Virus record (IMG/VR): IMGVR_UViG_3300033153_006210
Coordinates: 1 to 30,341 of that record
Source: a virus
Direction: 5' to 3' (one strand)
DNA length: 30,341 bases
Positions within the stretch are counted from its first letter, which is position 1; each line of letters opens with the position of its first letter. Shown in pieces: positions 5,133 to 10,370 of this stretch. A program made the position numbers and the translations under genes. Below the pieces are notes generated by a model that did no database searches, was not told the DNA's origin, and saw only the letters and a program-made list of their open reading frames with translations.

Positions 5133-5339
5133 ATGAAAAAACTTGAAAGACTTAGAAAAGAGGCCTTAGAATCTTGTAAATTTAGAGGGCATAAAATGAG
5201 GCCTTTTGCCCGAACATCCCGACATTGGTGGCATTCTGAGTGCCATATTTGTGGTAAGCATGTTTTGGTTAAAGATAGCCCCACACCTAACGGTATTGAG
5301 ATTAGTGGTGAAGCTGTTGCTTTGAGTTGTAAAAATTAA
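5133..5339 (+). CDS. conserved phage zinc-binding protein (68 aa)
   Basis: ATG 5133 follows GAGGGGATTAGCT. The pattern SCKFRGHKMRPF...W-HSEC-x2-CGK...PNGIEISGEAVALSC matches a protein I recognise as frequent in phages (C-x2-RGH-M..F...C..CG..V...P.PNGI.I.GEAVA..C). Cys and His positions suggest one zinc site. Function unknown. Confidence 0.75.
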   Translation: MKKLERLRKEALESCKFRGHKMRPFARTSRHWWHSECHICGKHVLVKDSPTPNGIEISGEAVALSCKN

Positions 5340-5350
5340 GGAGATTAGCT

Positions 5351-5566
5351 ATGTTTTATAGGGTAAGTGTAAAAGAAGTGCATAATCAGTATGTTTGGGT
5401 TGAGGCAGACAATATCGCCTGTGCTATTAGAAAAGTGGAAGATGGTAAAGGGGATAATTTGGAATCTCCTGCGGAGTATGAATATACTCTTGAATCGGAT
5501 GAGTGGGGGGTAGAAGAAGAAACTACGCAAAATATAATTGATGCGTATAAGCACTCTCAAAGATAA
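5351..5566 (+). CDS. DpnD/PcfM-like small protein (71 aa)
   Basis: ATG 5351 follows AAGGAGATTAGCT. The sequence YRVSVKEVHNQYVWVEADN, then AIRKVEDG, follows the DpnD/PcfM C-terminal pattern: a Y-x-V-x-V-x-E strand, a V-x-V-x-A strand, then a helix with A-x3-V. It ends in an acidic tail. Such proteins accompany plasmid or phage accessory genes; their biochemical role is unknown. It is followed by a terminator and a promoter, so it ends a transcription unit. Confidence 0.65.
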   Translation: MFYRVSVKEVHNQYVWVEADNIACAIRKVEDGKGDNLESPAEYEYTLESDEWGVEEETTQNIIDAYKHSQR

Positions 5567-5580
5567 TCCCCTTATCTTAT

Positions 5581-5612
5581 AGCTGGCGAGGATGTAAGTC
5601 CAGCTTTTCTTA
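5581..5612 (+). terminator. rho-independent terminator
   Basis: AGCTGG (5581-5586) pairs with CCAGCT (5600-5605) across a 13-nt loop, and the 3' arm runs directly into TTTCTTAATTTT. It sits just after the gene ending at 5566 and just before the promoter at 5633, an ideal position to insulate transcription units. Confidence 0.6.
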
Positions 5613-5632
5613 ATTTTATTGTAAAAAAAGAC

Positions 5633-5661
5633 TTGACTTTTGTGTTGATTTATGGTATAAT
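5633..5661 (+). promoter_or_regulatory. sigma70-type promoter P4
   Basis: TTGACT at 5633-5638, 17-nt spacer ending TTTATGG, TATAAT at 5656-5661, with the AAAAAAAGAC flank before the -35. The next ATG is at 5671, about 9 nt after the -10, so the mRNA would be nearly leaderless. Confidence 0.85.
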
Positions 5662-5670
5662 GAGGGTACT

Positions 5671-5817
5671 ATGAAACGAAAACCAAAAGTAGCTGAAATT
5701 GTAGGCAGAATAGAGGCGTTTCTTAACGATGTTGATACGGAGTTAGCCGATATATTGGACGTTTATAACTATATTTTCGGGGACTTGACAGAGGATGATG
5801 TGGATAATACGGTATGA
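5671..5817 (+). CDS. hypothetical acidic helical protein (48 aa)
   Basis: ATG 5671 is the first start after promoter P4; only a few leader nucleotides are possible (GAGGG lies within them). The basic start (MKRKPKVAEIVGRIEAFL) is followed by an acidic helix (DVDTELADILDVYNYIF) and an acidic tail. No family recognised. Confidence 0.6.
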   Translation: MKRKPKVAEIVGRIEAFLNDVDTELADILDVYNYIFGDLTEDDVDNTV

Positions 5818-5956
5818 AAATTATACGAGAAAAAAACATAAAGAAGAGGCGGAGTGCCTTGAAAAAATATTGAATTATTTGGTTCACAAAAAGATTATGA
5901 ACAGCCTGTTTTCATTTGGAAAGGTTAAGACTTGTTATGAAGATGACAAAAAATAA
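5795..5956 (+). CDS. hypothetical basic protein (53 aa)
   Basis: ATG ATG at 5795-5800 lies within the preceding gene, directly after AGAGG. The frame gives MMWIIRYENYTRKKHKEEAE followed by a helical segment (CLEKILNYLVHKK) and ends just inside the next gene. It fills the otherwise empty 5818-5936. The competing 19-codon frame at 5814 is less gene-like. Initiation is not certain. Confidence 0.4.
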   Translation: MMWIIRYENYTRKKHKEEAECLEKILNYLVHKKIMNSLFSFGKVKTCYEDDKK

Positions 5957-6131
5957 AAGATTTAGTATAAGGCCCCGTTATCACTTTAACATGTGGGGGC
6001 TTCCTTTTGCTTTATTTTGGGACTTTAATAGTATTTATAAACAAAAAATAAAAAGAGGCTGGTTTTTTCGTGGAACAATAAGGTTTTTATGTTTTAGTTT
6101 CTCAATAGGTTTCGACAGTGAAGATAATTAA
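5937..6131 (+). CDS. hypothetical aromatic-rich protein (64 aa)
   Basis: Start taken at ATG 5937 (alternative ATG 5943), with AAAGG about 12 nt upstream. The sequence has FNMWGLPFALFW, a basic stretch, then FLCFSFSIGFDSE. A protein with the same WGLPF...FFCFYLYIE layout is encoded at 11232, so the two are distant paralogues. Small phage proteins with the (L)PF...FLCF.F.I pattern are common; their function is unknown. It overlaps the next gene by 14 nt. Confidence 0.6.
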   Translation: MKMTKNKRFSIRPRYHFNMWGLPFALFWDFNSIYKQKIKRGWFFRGTIRFLCFSFSIGFDSEDN

Positions 6132-6978
6132 AAATATCCCAGAGGGAATCTACCAACGGGTTTTGGCTAATGTTCAAAAACCAGACCCAGATATTTTGAG
6201 GGTAACTGAGTTAATCAATCCCCCTTTGATTAAGAAGCTGGCTCTACGGTATTGGGATGACCTTAATCCGTTAGCTTCTGAATTTTTGTGGAGCTTATTA
6301 GGCTCTGCAATACACGCTGAGTTAGCCAAAGAAGCTGATGGGGTTCTTATTGAGCAGAGGGTTACAAAAGATGTGTTTGGTATAACGTTATCCGGCCAAG
6401 TTGACAGATATGAGATTGAAGACAAAACTATTGCAGACTATAAAGTTACGTCTGTTTGGTCTATTTTATTAGGACTAAAGCCGGAGTGGGAAAAGCAGCT
6501 TAACCTTTATAAGTTTTTATTAGAGTCTGAGGGATACCCTGTTGAGCAGTTAAAAATACATGCAGTATTACGTGATTTTCAAACAGGTAAAGTGGCACAG
6601 GCCAATTATCCTGCGATACCTTTTATGACACTTGATGTGCCTGTTTGGAACAACGAGAAGATTAGTAGCTATATTGAGGAACGGGTTGCAATACACAAAG
6701 CAGAGCCATTGCCTTGTACTATGGCAGAGCGTTGGCAAGACCCTCCTTGCTATGCGGTGATGCAAAAAGGTCGTAAAAGTGCAGTTAAGGCTTCGTATAA
6801 AGATGAAAATGGAGAAAAAAGTGCAATAAAAACAGAAAGCTATGCCAGGGTATTGATGGCGGGCATTAAAAAACCGAATTTATATATTGAAGAAAGACCG
6901 AGTGTTGCAAAACGGTGTAAGGACTACTGCCTTTGTCGAGATTTCTGTCCGTATAATCCGTATAGAGGAGATAAATAA
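6118..6978 (+). CDS. PD-(D/E)XK nuclease, RecB/Cas4-like
   Basis: GTG start at 6118; 286 residues. Nuclease motifs are visible in order: G-x3-H-x-E at 62-68, GQVD with D96, the DYK triad at 107-109 (D-Y-K), and QLNLY at 127-131. The C-terminus has a Cys cluster (CKDYCLCRDFCPYNPYR, about 266-282), reminiscent of the Fe-S Cys of Cas4/AddB-type nucleases, although the usual N-terminal Cys is not evident. Known members degrade or process DNA ends; here a role in phage recombination or replication is inferred from neighbouring NinB-like, SSB and helicase genes. It overlaps the next ATG by 1 nt. Confidence 0.85.
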   Translation: MKIIKNIPEGIYQRVLANVQKPDPDILRVTELINPPLIKKLALRYWDDLNPLASEFLWSLLGSAIHAELAKEADGVLIEQRVTKDVFGITLSGQVDRYEIEDKTIADYKVTSVWSILLGLKPEWEKQLNLYKFLLESEGYPVEQLKIHAVLRDFQTGKVAQANYPAIPFMTLDVPVWNNEKISSYIEERVAIHKAEPLPCTMAERWQDPPCYAVMQKGRKSAVKASYKDENGEKSAIKTESYARVLMAGIKKPNLYIEERPSVAKRCKDYCLCRDFCPYNPYRGDK

Positions 6979-7301
6979 TGGCATATCCAAAAGATGCAAA
7001 AGAACAATTGTATATAATACGCCAGTCATGTTTGAATCGGGCTGTTGATTTATTTATCGCAGATAAAATAAAACCCGGCAGACTTGAAGCAGTTGCGGAG
7101 TATTTTGTGGGCTGTATATACAGCAAATTAGGGCTACCTGTGGGAGCGGCATTTAGTGAGTCTCAAACTCAAGGTGCAATTGTGCTTCAAAGCTCGCTTA
7201 ATCGAGCCACAGACTTAGTTGTTGCCGGAATAATTGAAACAAAAGAAATTATCAGTAGTATGTCTTTATTTGCAACGTATGTGTATGAGGGCTTGAAGTG
7301 A
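6978..7301 (+). CDS. hypothetical protein with an internal tandem repeat (107 aa)
   Basis: ATG 6978 overlaps the upstream TAA. Two related halves are visible: RQSCLNRAVDLFIADKI-(x)-FVGCIYSKL and LQSSLNRATDLVVAGII-(x)-FATYVYEGL. The pattern LNRA-x-DL...YVYEGL resembles a short helical unit often seen at the C-termini of phage SSB/recombination-region proteins. All-helical, no catalytic motif. Coupled to the nuclease upstream, so probably part of the same recombination module. Confidence 0.65.
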   Translation: MAYPKDAKEQLYIIRQSCLNRAVDLFIADKIKPGRLEAVAEYFVGCIYSKLGLPVGAAFSESQTQGAIVLQSSLNRATDLVVAGIIETKEIISSMSLFATYVYEGLK

Positions 7302-7468
7302 AAAAAGCTATTTTTTATGGGACTATAAAAAACGGGAATCTTGAATTAGACCGACTTGCCCTGTTTCTTGAGTATATAAAAACTTGGAAAGAGGGCGAAC
7401 GAGTTGAGATGACAATTAAGCAAGAATCCCAAGATAAAACAGCAGAGCAATTTGCCTATCCTGCGTAG
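7298..7468 (+). CDS. NinB-like recombination protein, N-terminal part (frame-broken)
   Basis: GTG 7298 overlaps the previous gene. The product (VKKAIFYGTIKNGNLELDR...GERVEMTI...KTAEQFAY) matches the start of a common phage family: a short beta domain followed by (S/T)-x-EQ-x-AYY-x-GVV-x-PL. It stops at TAG 7466-7468, exactly where GVV-PL should follow. The missing part continues in the adjacent frame (7465-7695). NinB-type proteins assist recombination; assignment is from pattern memory. Either an indel or a translational frameshift splits the gene. Confidence 0.7.
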   Translation: MKKAIFYGTIKNGNLELDRLALFLEYIKTWKEGERVEMTIKQESQDKTAEQFAYPA

Positions 7469-7695
7469 TACAGCCACTTGCTGACCATTTGGGCTATACA
7501 AAAACAGAATGTGATGGGGTTCTTTGTAAGCATTTGCTAACAGAAAATCCTGGGACTAAAAAAGAATATGTAAAGTCTAAGTCTGATTTGAATCGTGCAG
7601 AGTTAGCTCGGTTTATAGACGGGGCTATAATGTTAGCCGCCCAACAAGGTGTTGTAGTAGCTCCACCAAACCCTAACTGGAAATTAAGTAAATGA
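7465..7695 (+). CDS. NinB-like recombination protein, C-terminal part (frame-broken)
   Basis: In the -1 frame relative to the upstream part, the sequence reads VVQPLADHLGYTKTECDGVL, then SKSDLNRAELARFIDGAIML, AAQQGVVV and PNPNW, matching the remainder of the family (VV.PLIAEHLGYT..E....L; AA...GI.IPDPN). No start codon with a ribosome binding site exists for it alone; the first start-like codon is TTG 7489. The break lies at about 7457-7465. No X-XXY-YYZ slippery site is evident there, so an indel (real or artefactual) is more likely than programmed frameshifting. Confidence 0.65.
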   Translation, partial: VVQPLADHLGYTKTECDGVLCKHLLTENPGTKKEYVKSKSDLNRAELARFIDGAIMLAAQQGVVVAPPNPNWKLSK

Positions 7696-8213
7696 AAACA
7701 TGTGAAAGTTGTAAGTGGTTTGGTGGATATACCGGGGAGTACTTTGCTGAGTGTAAAAAGTACTGGTGTGCTAAACTCAACGGCAGCCACTGTTATGTTA
7801 AAGATATTTGTAAATTTTATGAAAGGAAGACTATGACTGATAAAGAAGCATATCGACATTTACAGGCTTCGTGGGTTAGGGATAACAACGTGAAAGTTGG
7901 GGATATTGTTAAGGTGCTTAGAGCACCTACTACCCCAGAGGAGTTAGGTTATGGTGGACTGGAGGTAGATGAAAAAAGAAGATATGTCGGTGGAACTTTT
8001 GAGATTATAGGATTAGGAATGCTTGGGGTAAAAAATCTTGCTGTAGTTTTGGATGTTCCAGACTCGCGGTTTAATTGTTTCCCATTCTTCTGTCTTGAAG
8101 TTGTTAAAAAAGCCGAACCTAAAATTAAGATTACTTGCGAGGTTAATGGGAAAGTAAGTAAGTTGTCAGATATAAGTGAAGAAACACTGCTTAAAATAAG
8201 GAGACAATCGTGA
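7692..8213 (+). CDS. Cys-rich domain fused to a duplicated KOW-like/unknown domain (173 aa)
   Basis: ATG 7692 overlaps the preceding TGA. Residues 1-46 are a Cys-rich unit (CESCKWFGG...CAKL...C). From residue 48 the sequence MTDKEAYRHLQASWVRDNN is paralogous to the protein at 8514 up to the shared C-terminus (SEETLLKIRRQS). An internal ATG at 7833 has its own AAAGGAAG, so a shorter product may also be made. VGDIVKVLRAP resembles a KOW/SH3-like beta start, but this is weak. Its last codons contain the binding site for the GroES gene. Function unknown. Confidence 0.7.
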   Translation: MKTCESCKWFGGYTGEYFAECKKYWCAKLNGSHCYVKDICKFYERKTMTDKEAYRHLQASWVRDNNVKVGDIVKVLRAPTTPEELGYGGLEVDEKRRYVGGTFEIIGLGMLGVKNLAVVLDVPDSRFNCFPFFCLEVVKKAEPKIKITCEVNGKVSKLSDISEETLLKIRRQS

Positions 8214-8521
8214 GAACTCTAAAACCAATCAAAACCCGCATTTTACTAAAAGAAATCAAAAGAGAGGAAAGCTCTGGGGGAATCAAACTCCCAAGCAACG
8301 CATACGCCGTGTTTAGTGAAGGAAAGGTTATTGCTGTTGGGCCGGGAGTTACAACAACTGACGGTAAAGAAATTAAGCCACAGGTAAATTTGGGGGATGT
8401 CGTTCTCTATGCTGCGGAGGGTCCGGGGATAATGGACATTGATTTTGAAGGAGAGGACTATATAATTCTTCTCGACGATAGTTATGTGTTGTCAATTGTT
8501 AAGGAAGCTGAAAATGACTGA
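8210..8521 (+). CDS. groES: GroES-like co-chaperonin (103 aa)
   Basis: GTG 8210 follows AAGGAGACAATC. The sequence follows cpn10: LKPIKTRILLKEI, the mobile-loop region EESSGGIKLPSNA, GKVIAVGPG, LGDVVLYAAEGPG and EDYIILLDDSYVLSIV. Length is typical (about 95-110). GroES caps GroEL to fold client proteins; phage versions such as T4 gp31 act with host GroEL, usually to fold the capsid protein. No GroEL is present here, so use of the host chaperonin is inferred. It sits between two paralogous genes (7692 and 8514) and overlaps the second. Confidence 0.85.
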   Translation: MRTLKPIKTRILLKEIKREESSGGIKLPSNAYAVFSEGKVIAVGPGVTTTDGKEIKPQVNLGDVVLYAAEGPGIMDIDFEGEDYIILLDDSYVLSIVKEAEND

Positions 8522-8906
8522 TAAAGAAGCATACCAACATTTACAGGCTTCGTGGGTGAGGGATAACGATGTGGAAGTTGGGGATATTGTAAAAGTTTTG
8601 AGAGCACCTAAAGACAACGAGCTTGGTAGTCGTGTTTTTTGTACCGAAGCAAAAAAAGAAATGGTAGGAAATAATTGTCAGGTACGAAGCATAAGGCCAA
8701 ATGGGGTTTGTTTGAACGGTTGGGCCTTCCCCTTTTTCTGCGATTATTTACGTGTGGAAAACGTGGGCTGTTGGCCTTTTTTCTGTCTTGAAGTTGTCAA
8801 AAAAGAAGTACCTAAGATTAAACTAACCTGTGAGGTTAATGGCAACACTGTGCCACTAAGTACTTTAAGCGAAGAAACACTACTTAAAATAAGGAGACAA
8901 TCGTGA
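8514..8906 (+). CDS. paralogue of the 7692 gene's C-terminal domain (130 aa)
   Basis: ATG 8514 is chosen behind AAGGAAG; it overlaps the GroES stop. The product begins MTDKEAYQHLQASWVRDND and ends LKIRRQS, as in the 7692 protein; the central part differs and carries FPFFCDYLRVENVG. Both genes end with the same DNA, AATAAGGAGACAATCGTGA, which supplies the binding site and GTG of the next gene (GroES or SSB). A tandem duplication of a gene plus its downstream start signal is the simplest explanation. Function unknown. Confidence 0.7.
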   Translation: MTDKEAYQHLQASWVRDNDVEVGDIVKVLRAPKDNELGSRVFCTEAKKEMVGNNCQVRSIRPNGVCLNGWAFPFFCDYLRVENVGCWPFFCLEVVKKEVPKIKLTCEVNGNTVPLSTLSEETLLKIRRQS

Positions 8907-9298
8907 ATAGGGTAATTCTATACGGAAATCTTACAAAAGACCCAGAGTTTAAGAGCATCGGGACTACAAACGTAGCAAACTTTGGCATTGCCATAAACCG
9001 CCGAACCAAAGCTGGACAAGAAACGACTTTTGTTGATATTTCTGCATTTGGCAAAACCGCAGAGAATATAGCCAAATATTTTACCAAAGGCAAGTCAATT
9101 CTTCTCGAAGGTAGGCTGAAATTGGACGAATGGCAAGACAAGACGACGGGCGGAAAACGAAGCAAGCTGAAAGTTGTAGCCGAAAGATTTGAGTTTGTGG
9201 GAACTAATCAAAACGGTGGGCAACAACAAGCAGCCCCACAAAGCTACTCTGGAACGCAACAGGCACCTACGGCTGCACCGGCTTCACCCTTTGTCTGA
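8903..9298 (+). CDS. ssb: single-stranded DNA-binding protein SSB (131 aa)
   Basis: GTG 8903 follows AAGGAGACAATC. OB-fold hallmarks: NRVILYGNLTKDPEF, NFGIAINRR, TTFVDISAFGKTAENIAKYFTKGKSILLEGRL, LKVVAERFEFVG. A Gln/Ala/Pro-rich linker follows. The extreme C-terminus is ASPFV rather than the acidic DDIPF tip that bacterial SSBs use to recruit partners. It coats single-stranded DNA during phage replication and recombination. Followed by a structured intergenic RNA. Confidence 0.95.
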   Translation: MNRVILYGNLTKDPEFKSIGTTNVANFGIAINRRTKAGQETTFVDISAFGKTAENIAKYFTKGKSILLEGRLKLDEWQDKTTGGKRSKLKVVAERFEFVGTNQNGGQQQAAPQSYSGTQQAPTAAPASPFV

Positions 9299-9310
9299 GA
9301 CTATATGAAA

Positions 9311-9431
9311 GAGTAAGCCCCGCAGGGCGGGCAGTACTGCCTTAAGTGTAAACCCCTCATGGCGGGCAGTCTGGTGAGTAAAACGGGAGACCTTCCCAAT
9401 GTTCGGTGATACGACTAACGGCCAGACTGCC
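9311..9431 (+). ncRNA. candidate structured RNA or cis-regulatory switch
   Basis: GC-rich stretch with two related units, both containing GGCGGGCAGT (9326-9335 and 9361-9370). GGCAGTACTGCC (9330-9341) is a perfect palindrome. GGCAGTCTGG (9365-9374) pairs perfectly with CCAGACTGCC (9422-9431), enclosing GGGA/TCCC and TCG/CGA mini-hairpins. The two GGCAGT and two ACTGCC segments allow alternative pairings. The last stem is followed by TTTT and then AAGGAG for the gene at 9449, so it could control that gene or act as a stand-alone RNA. Confidence 0.55.
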
Positions 9432-9448
9432 TTTTCAAGGAGATTGAT

Positions 9449-9682
9449 ATGGGTACAAAAATAACACTAACAAAAAGAGTAGCGTATTTAGAGAAGGAAT
9501 TAGCATCTCTGATAAAGATAAGCACTTGTGAGCATAAACACTTATCAGTTAATATAGATAGTGATGGATATTTATGGGACTACACTATTTGTCGAGATTG
9601 TGGCTTGCATTTATCCTACAAACCTTATTCAGGTCGAAAATTTACAAAGCAAGTAAAGAAAATTTTTAAACAGTTTGCTTGA
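9449..9682 (+). CDS. small zinc-binding protein (77 aa)
   Basis: ATG 9449 follows AAGGAGATTGAT directly after the structured RNA. An N-terminal coiled-coil-like helix (KRVAYLEKELASLIK) precedes CEHKHLSV and ICRDCGLHLSY, a ribbon-like Cys/His set. The C-terminus is very basic (GRKFTKQVKKIFKQ), suggesting nucleic-acid binding. Its expression may depend on the upstream RNA structure. Confidence 0.65.
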   Translation: MGTKITLTKRVAYLEKELASLIKISTCEHKHLSVNIDSDGYLWDYTICRDCGLHLSYKPYSGRKFTKQVKKIFKQFA

Positions 9683-9695
9683 TAAGGAAATTGAG

Positions 9696-9986
9696 ATGGC
9701 TAAAAAATTTGTTAAACCTACTCCAAAAGAAGTAACCGAGTATGCTTTAAGTATTGGTTATGTTCTTGACGGTGAGGCATTTTGCGATTTTTATGAATCT
9801 AAAGGTTGGTTGGTTGGACGTAGTCCGATGAAGTCCTGGCCCGCAGCAGTGAGAACCTGGAAGAGGATGGAGAGGAAGAGGCATAACAGCACTCCTTGGG
9901 GGTATGACGGACAAGAGAACCCACCAAAAAAAGTAGGCGGTAAAACAATAAAAGAAAGATATTTGGAGAGTTGCAATGAAAGCTAA
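9696..9986 (+). CDS. replisome-organizer C-terminal-like protein (96 aa)
   Basis: ATG 9696 follows AAGGAAATTGAG. The pattern PTPKEVTEYALSIGYVLDGE, then FCDFYESKGWLVGRSPMKSW and AAVRTWKRM, is one I recognise from the C-terminal domain of phage DnaT/DnaD-like replication proteins (PT.EEV..Y....G...D...F.D.YESKGW..G..PMKDWKAAVRTW). Here it is a stand-alone protein without the usual N-terminal winged helix. It lies two genes before a DnaB-like helicase, which fits a helicase-loading or primosome role. Confidence 0.75.
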   Translation: MAKKFVKPTPKEVTEYALSIGYVLDGEAFCDFYESKGWLVGRSPMKSWPAAVRTWKRMERKRHNSTPWGYDGQENPPKKVGGKTIKERYLESCNES

Positions 9987-10185
9987 AATTAAACAAGGCT
10001 CTTTTGGGCACTATTGGTGGGTAATTTATGAAAGTAACGGGAGGTTTGTAGCGGGGGGGCCAGTGTGTTCTCACAAAAGCTCTGCTATGCGGGGTTTGAA
10101 AAAGTTTATTAAAAACTTTTCTTCCCTTGCGATATTAGAGTTAGACAAAAATTCAGATTTGGAGTTGATATGCGGGCTAAGATAG
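9976..10185 (+). CDS. small protein, paralogue of the 10170 gene (69 aa)
   Basis: ATG 9976 lies 11 nt inside the previous gene. The pattern MKAKI...YWWVIYESNGRFV, then GGPV and SAMRGLKKFIKN, is shared with the next gene. The strand-NG-strand-SA-helix layout is vaguely like DUF1508/YegP units. No catalytic residues. Function unknown. Confidence 0.65.
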   Translation: MKAKIKQGSFGHYWWVIYESNGRFVAGGPVCSHKSSAMRGLKKFIKNFSSLAILELDKNSDLELICGLR

Positions 10186-10370
10186 TTCAGGACGAAATTT
10201 GGGGCGGTCATTGGTGGGTAATTCTTTACAACAATGGGAAGGTTGTAACAGAGGGGCCAACCTATACCCGCAGAGATAGTGCCAAACGGGGGCTTTTTAG
10301 GTTTCTTCGTAAGATAAGATACGAATTTATTGAATTTGAGGGGGTTTGGATATATGAAAAACTTATCTGA
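10170..10370 (+). CDS. small protein, paralogue of the 9976 gene (66 aa)
   Basis: ATG 10170 overlaps the end of the 9976 gene by 16 nt. MRAKIVQ...HWWVILYNNGKVV, then EGPT and SAKRGLFRFLRK, aligns with the 9976 protein throughout. Tandem duplication is clear at the protein level. The 3' end overlaps the start of the helicase gene. Confidence 0.65.
   Translation: MRAKIVQDEIWGGHWWVILYNNGKVVTEGPTYTRRDSAKRGLFRFLRKIRYEFIEFEGVWIYEKLI

Larger units (their letters stand above)
1155..5353 (+). promoter_or_regulatory. dispersed translation-start cassette, consensus TTAAGGGGATTGACTATG
   Basis: A stereotyped 16-18 nt unit comprises a stop codon TAA (often), GGGG or GGAG, a conserved spacer ATTGACT or ATTAGCT, then ATG. 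It begins the genes at 1171, 1326, 1484, 3103, 3411, 4800, 4943, 5133 and 5351. Related forms precede 2153, 2521, 2687, 3702 and 4182. In several cases the TAA is the stop codon of the upstream gene. This span marks where the copies lie; it is not one continuous element. Confidence 0.7.

Noticed and set aside
9422-9436. The CCAGACTGCC-TTTT end of the 9311-9431 structure as a simple terminator
   Set aside because: The loop of its partner stem is 47 nt and structured and the T run is only four, so intrinsic termination alone is a poor explanation; kept as part of the candidate RNA.
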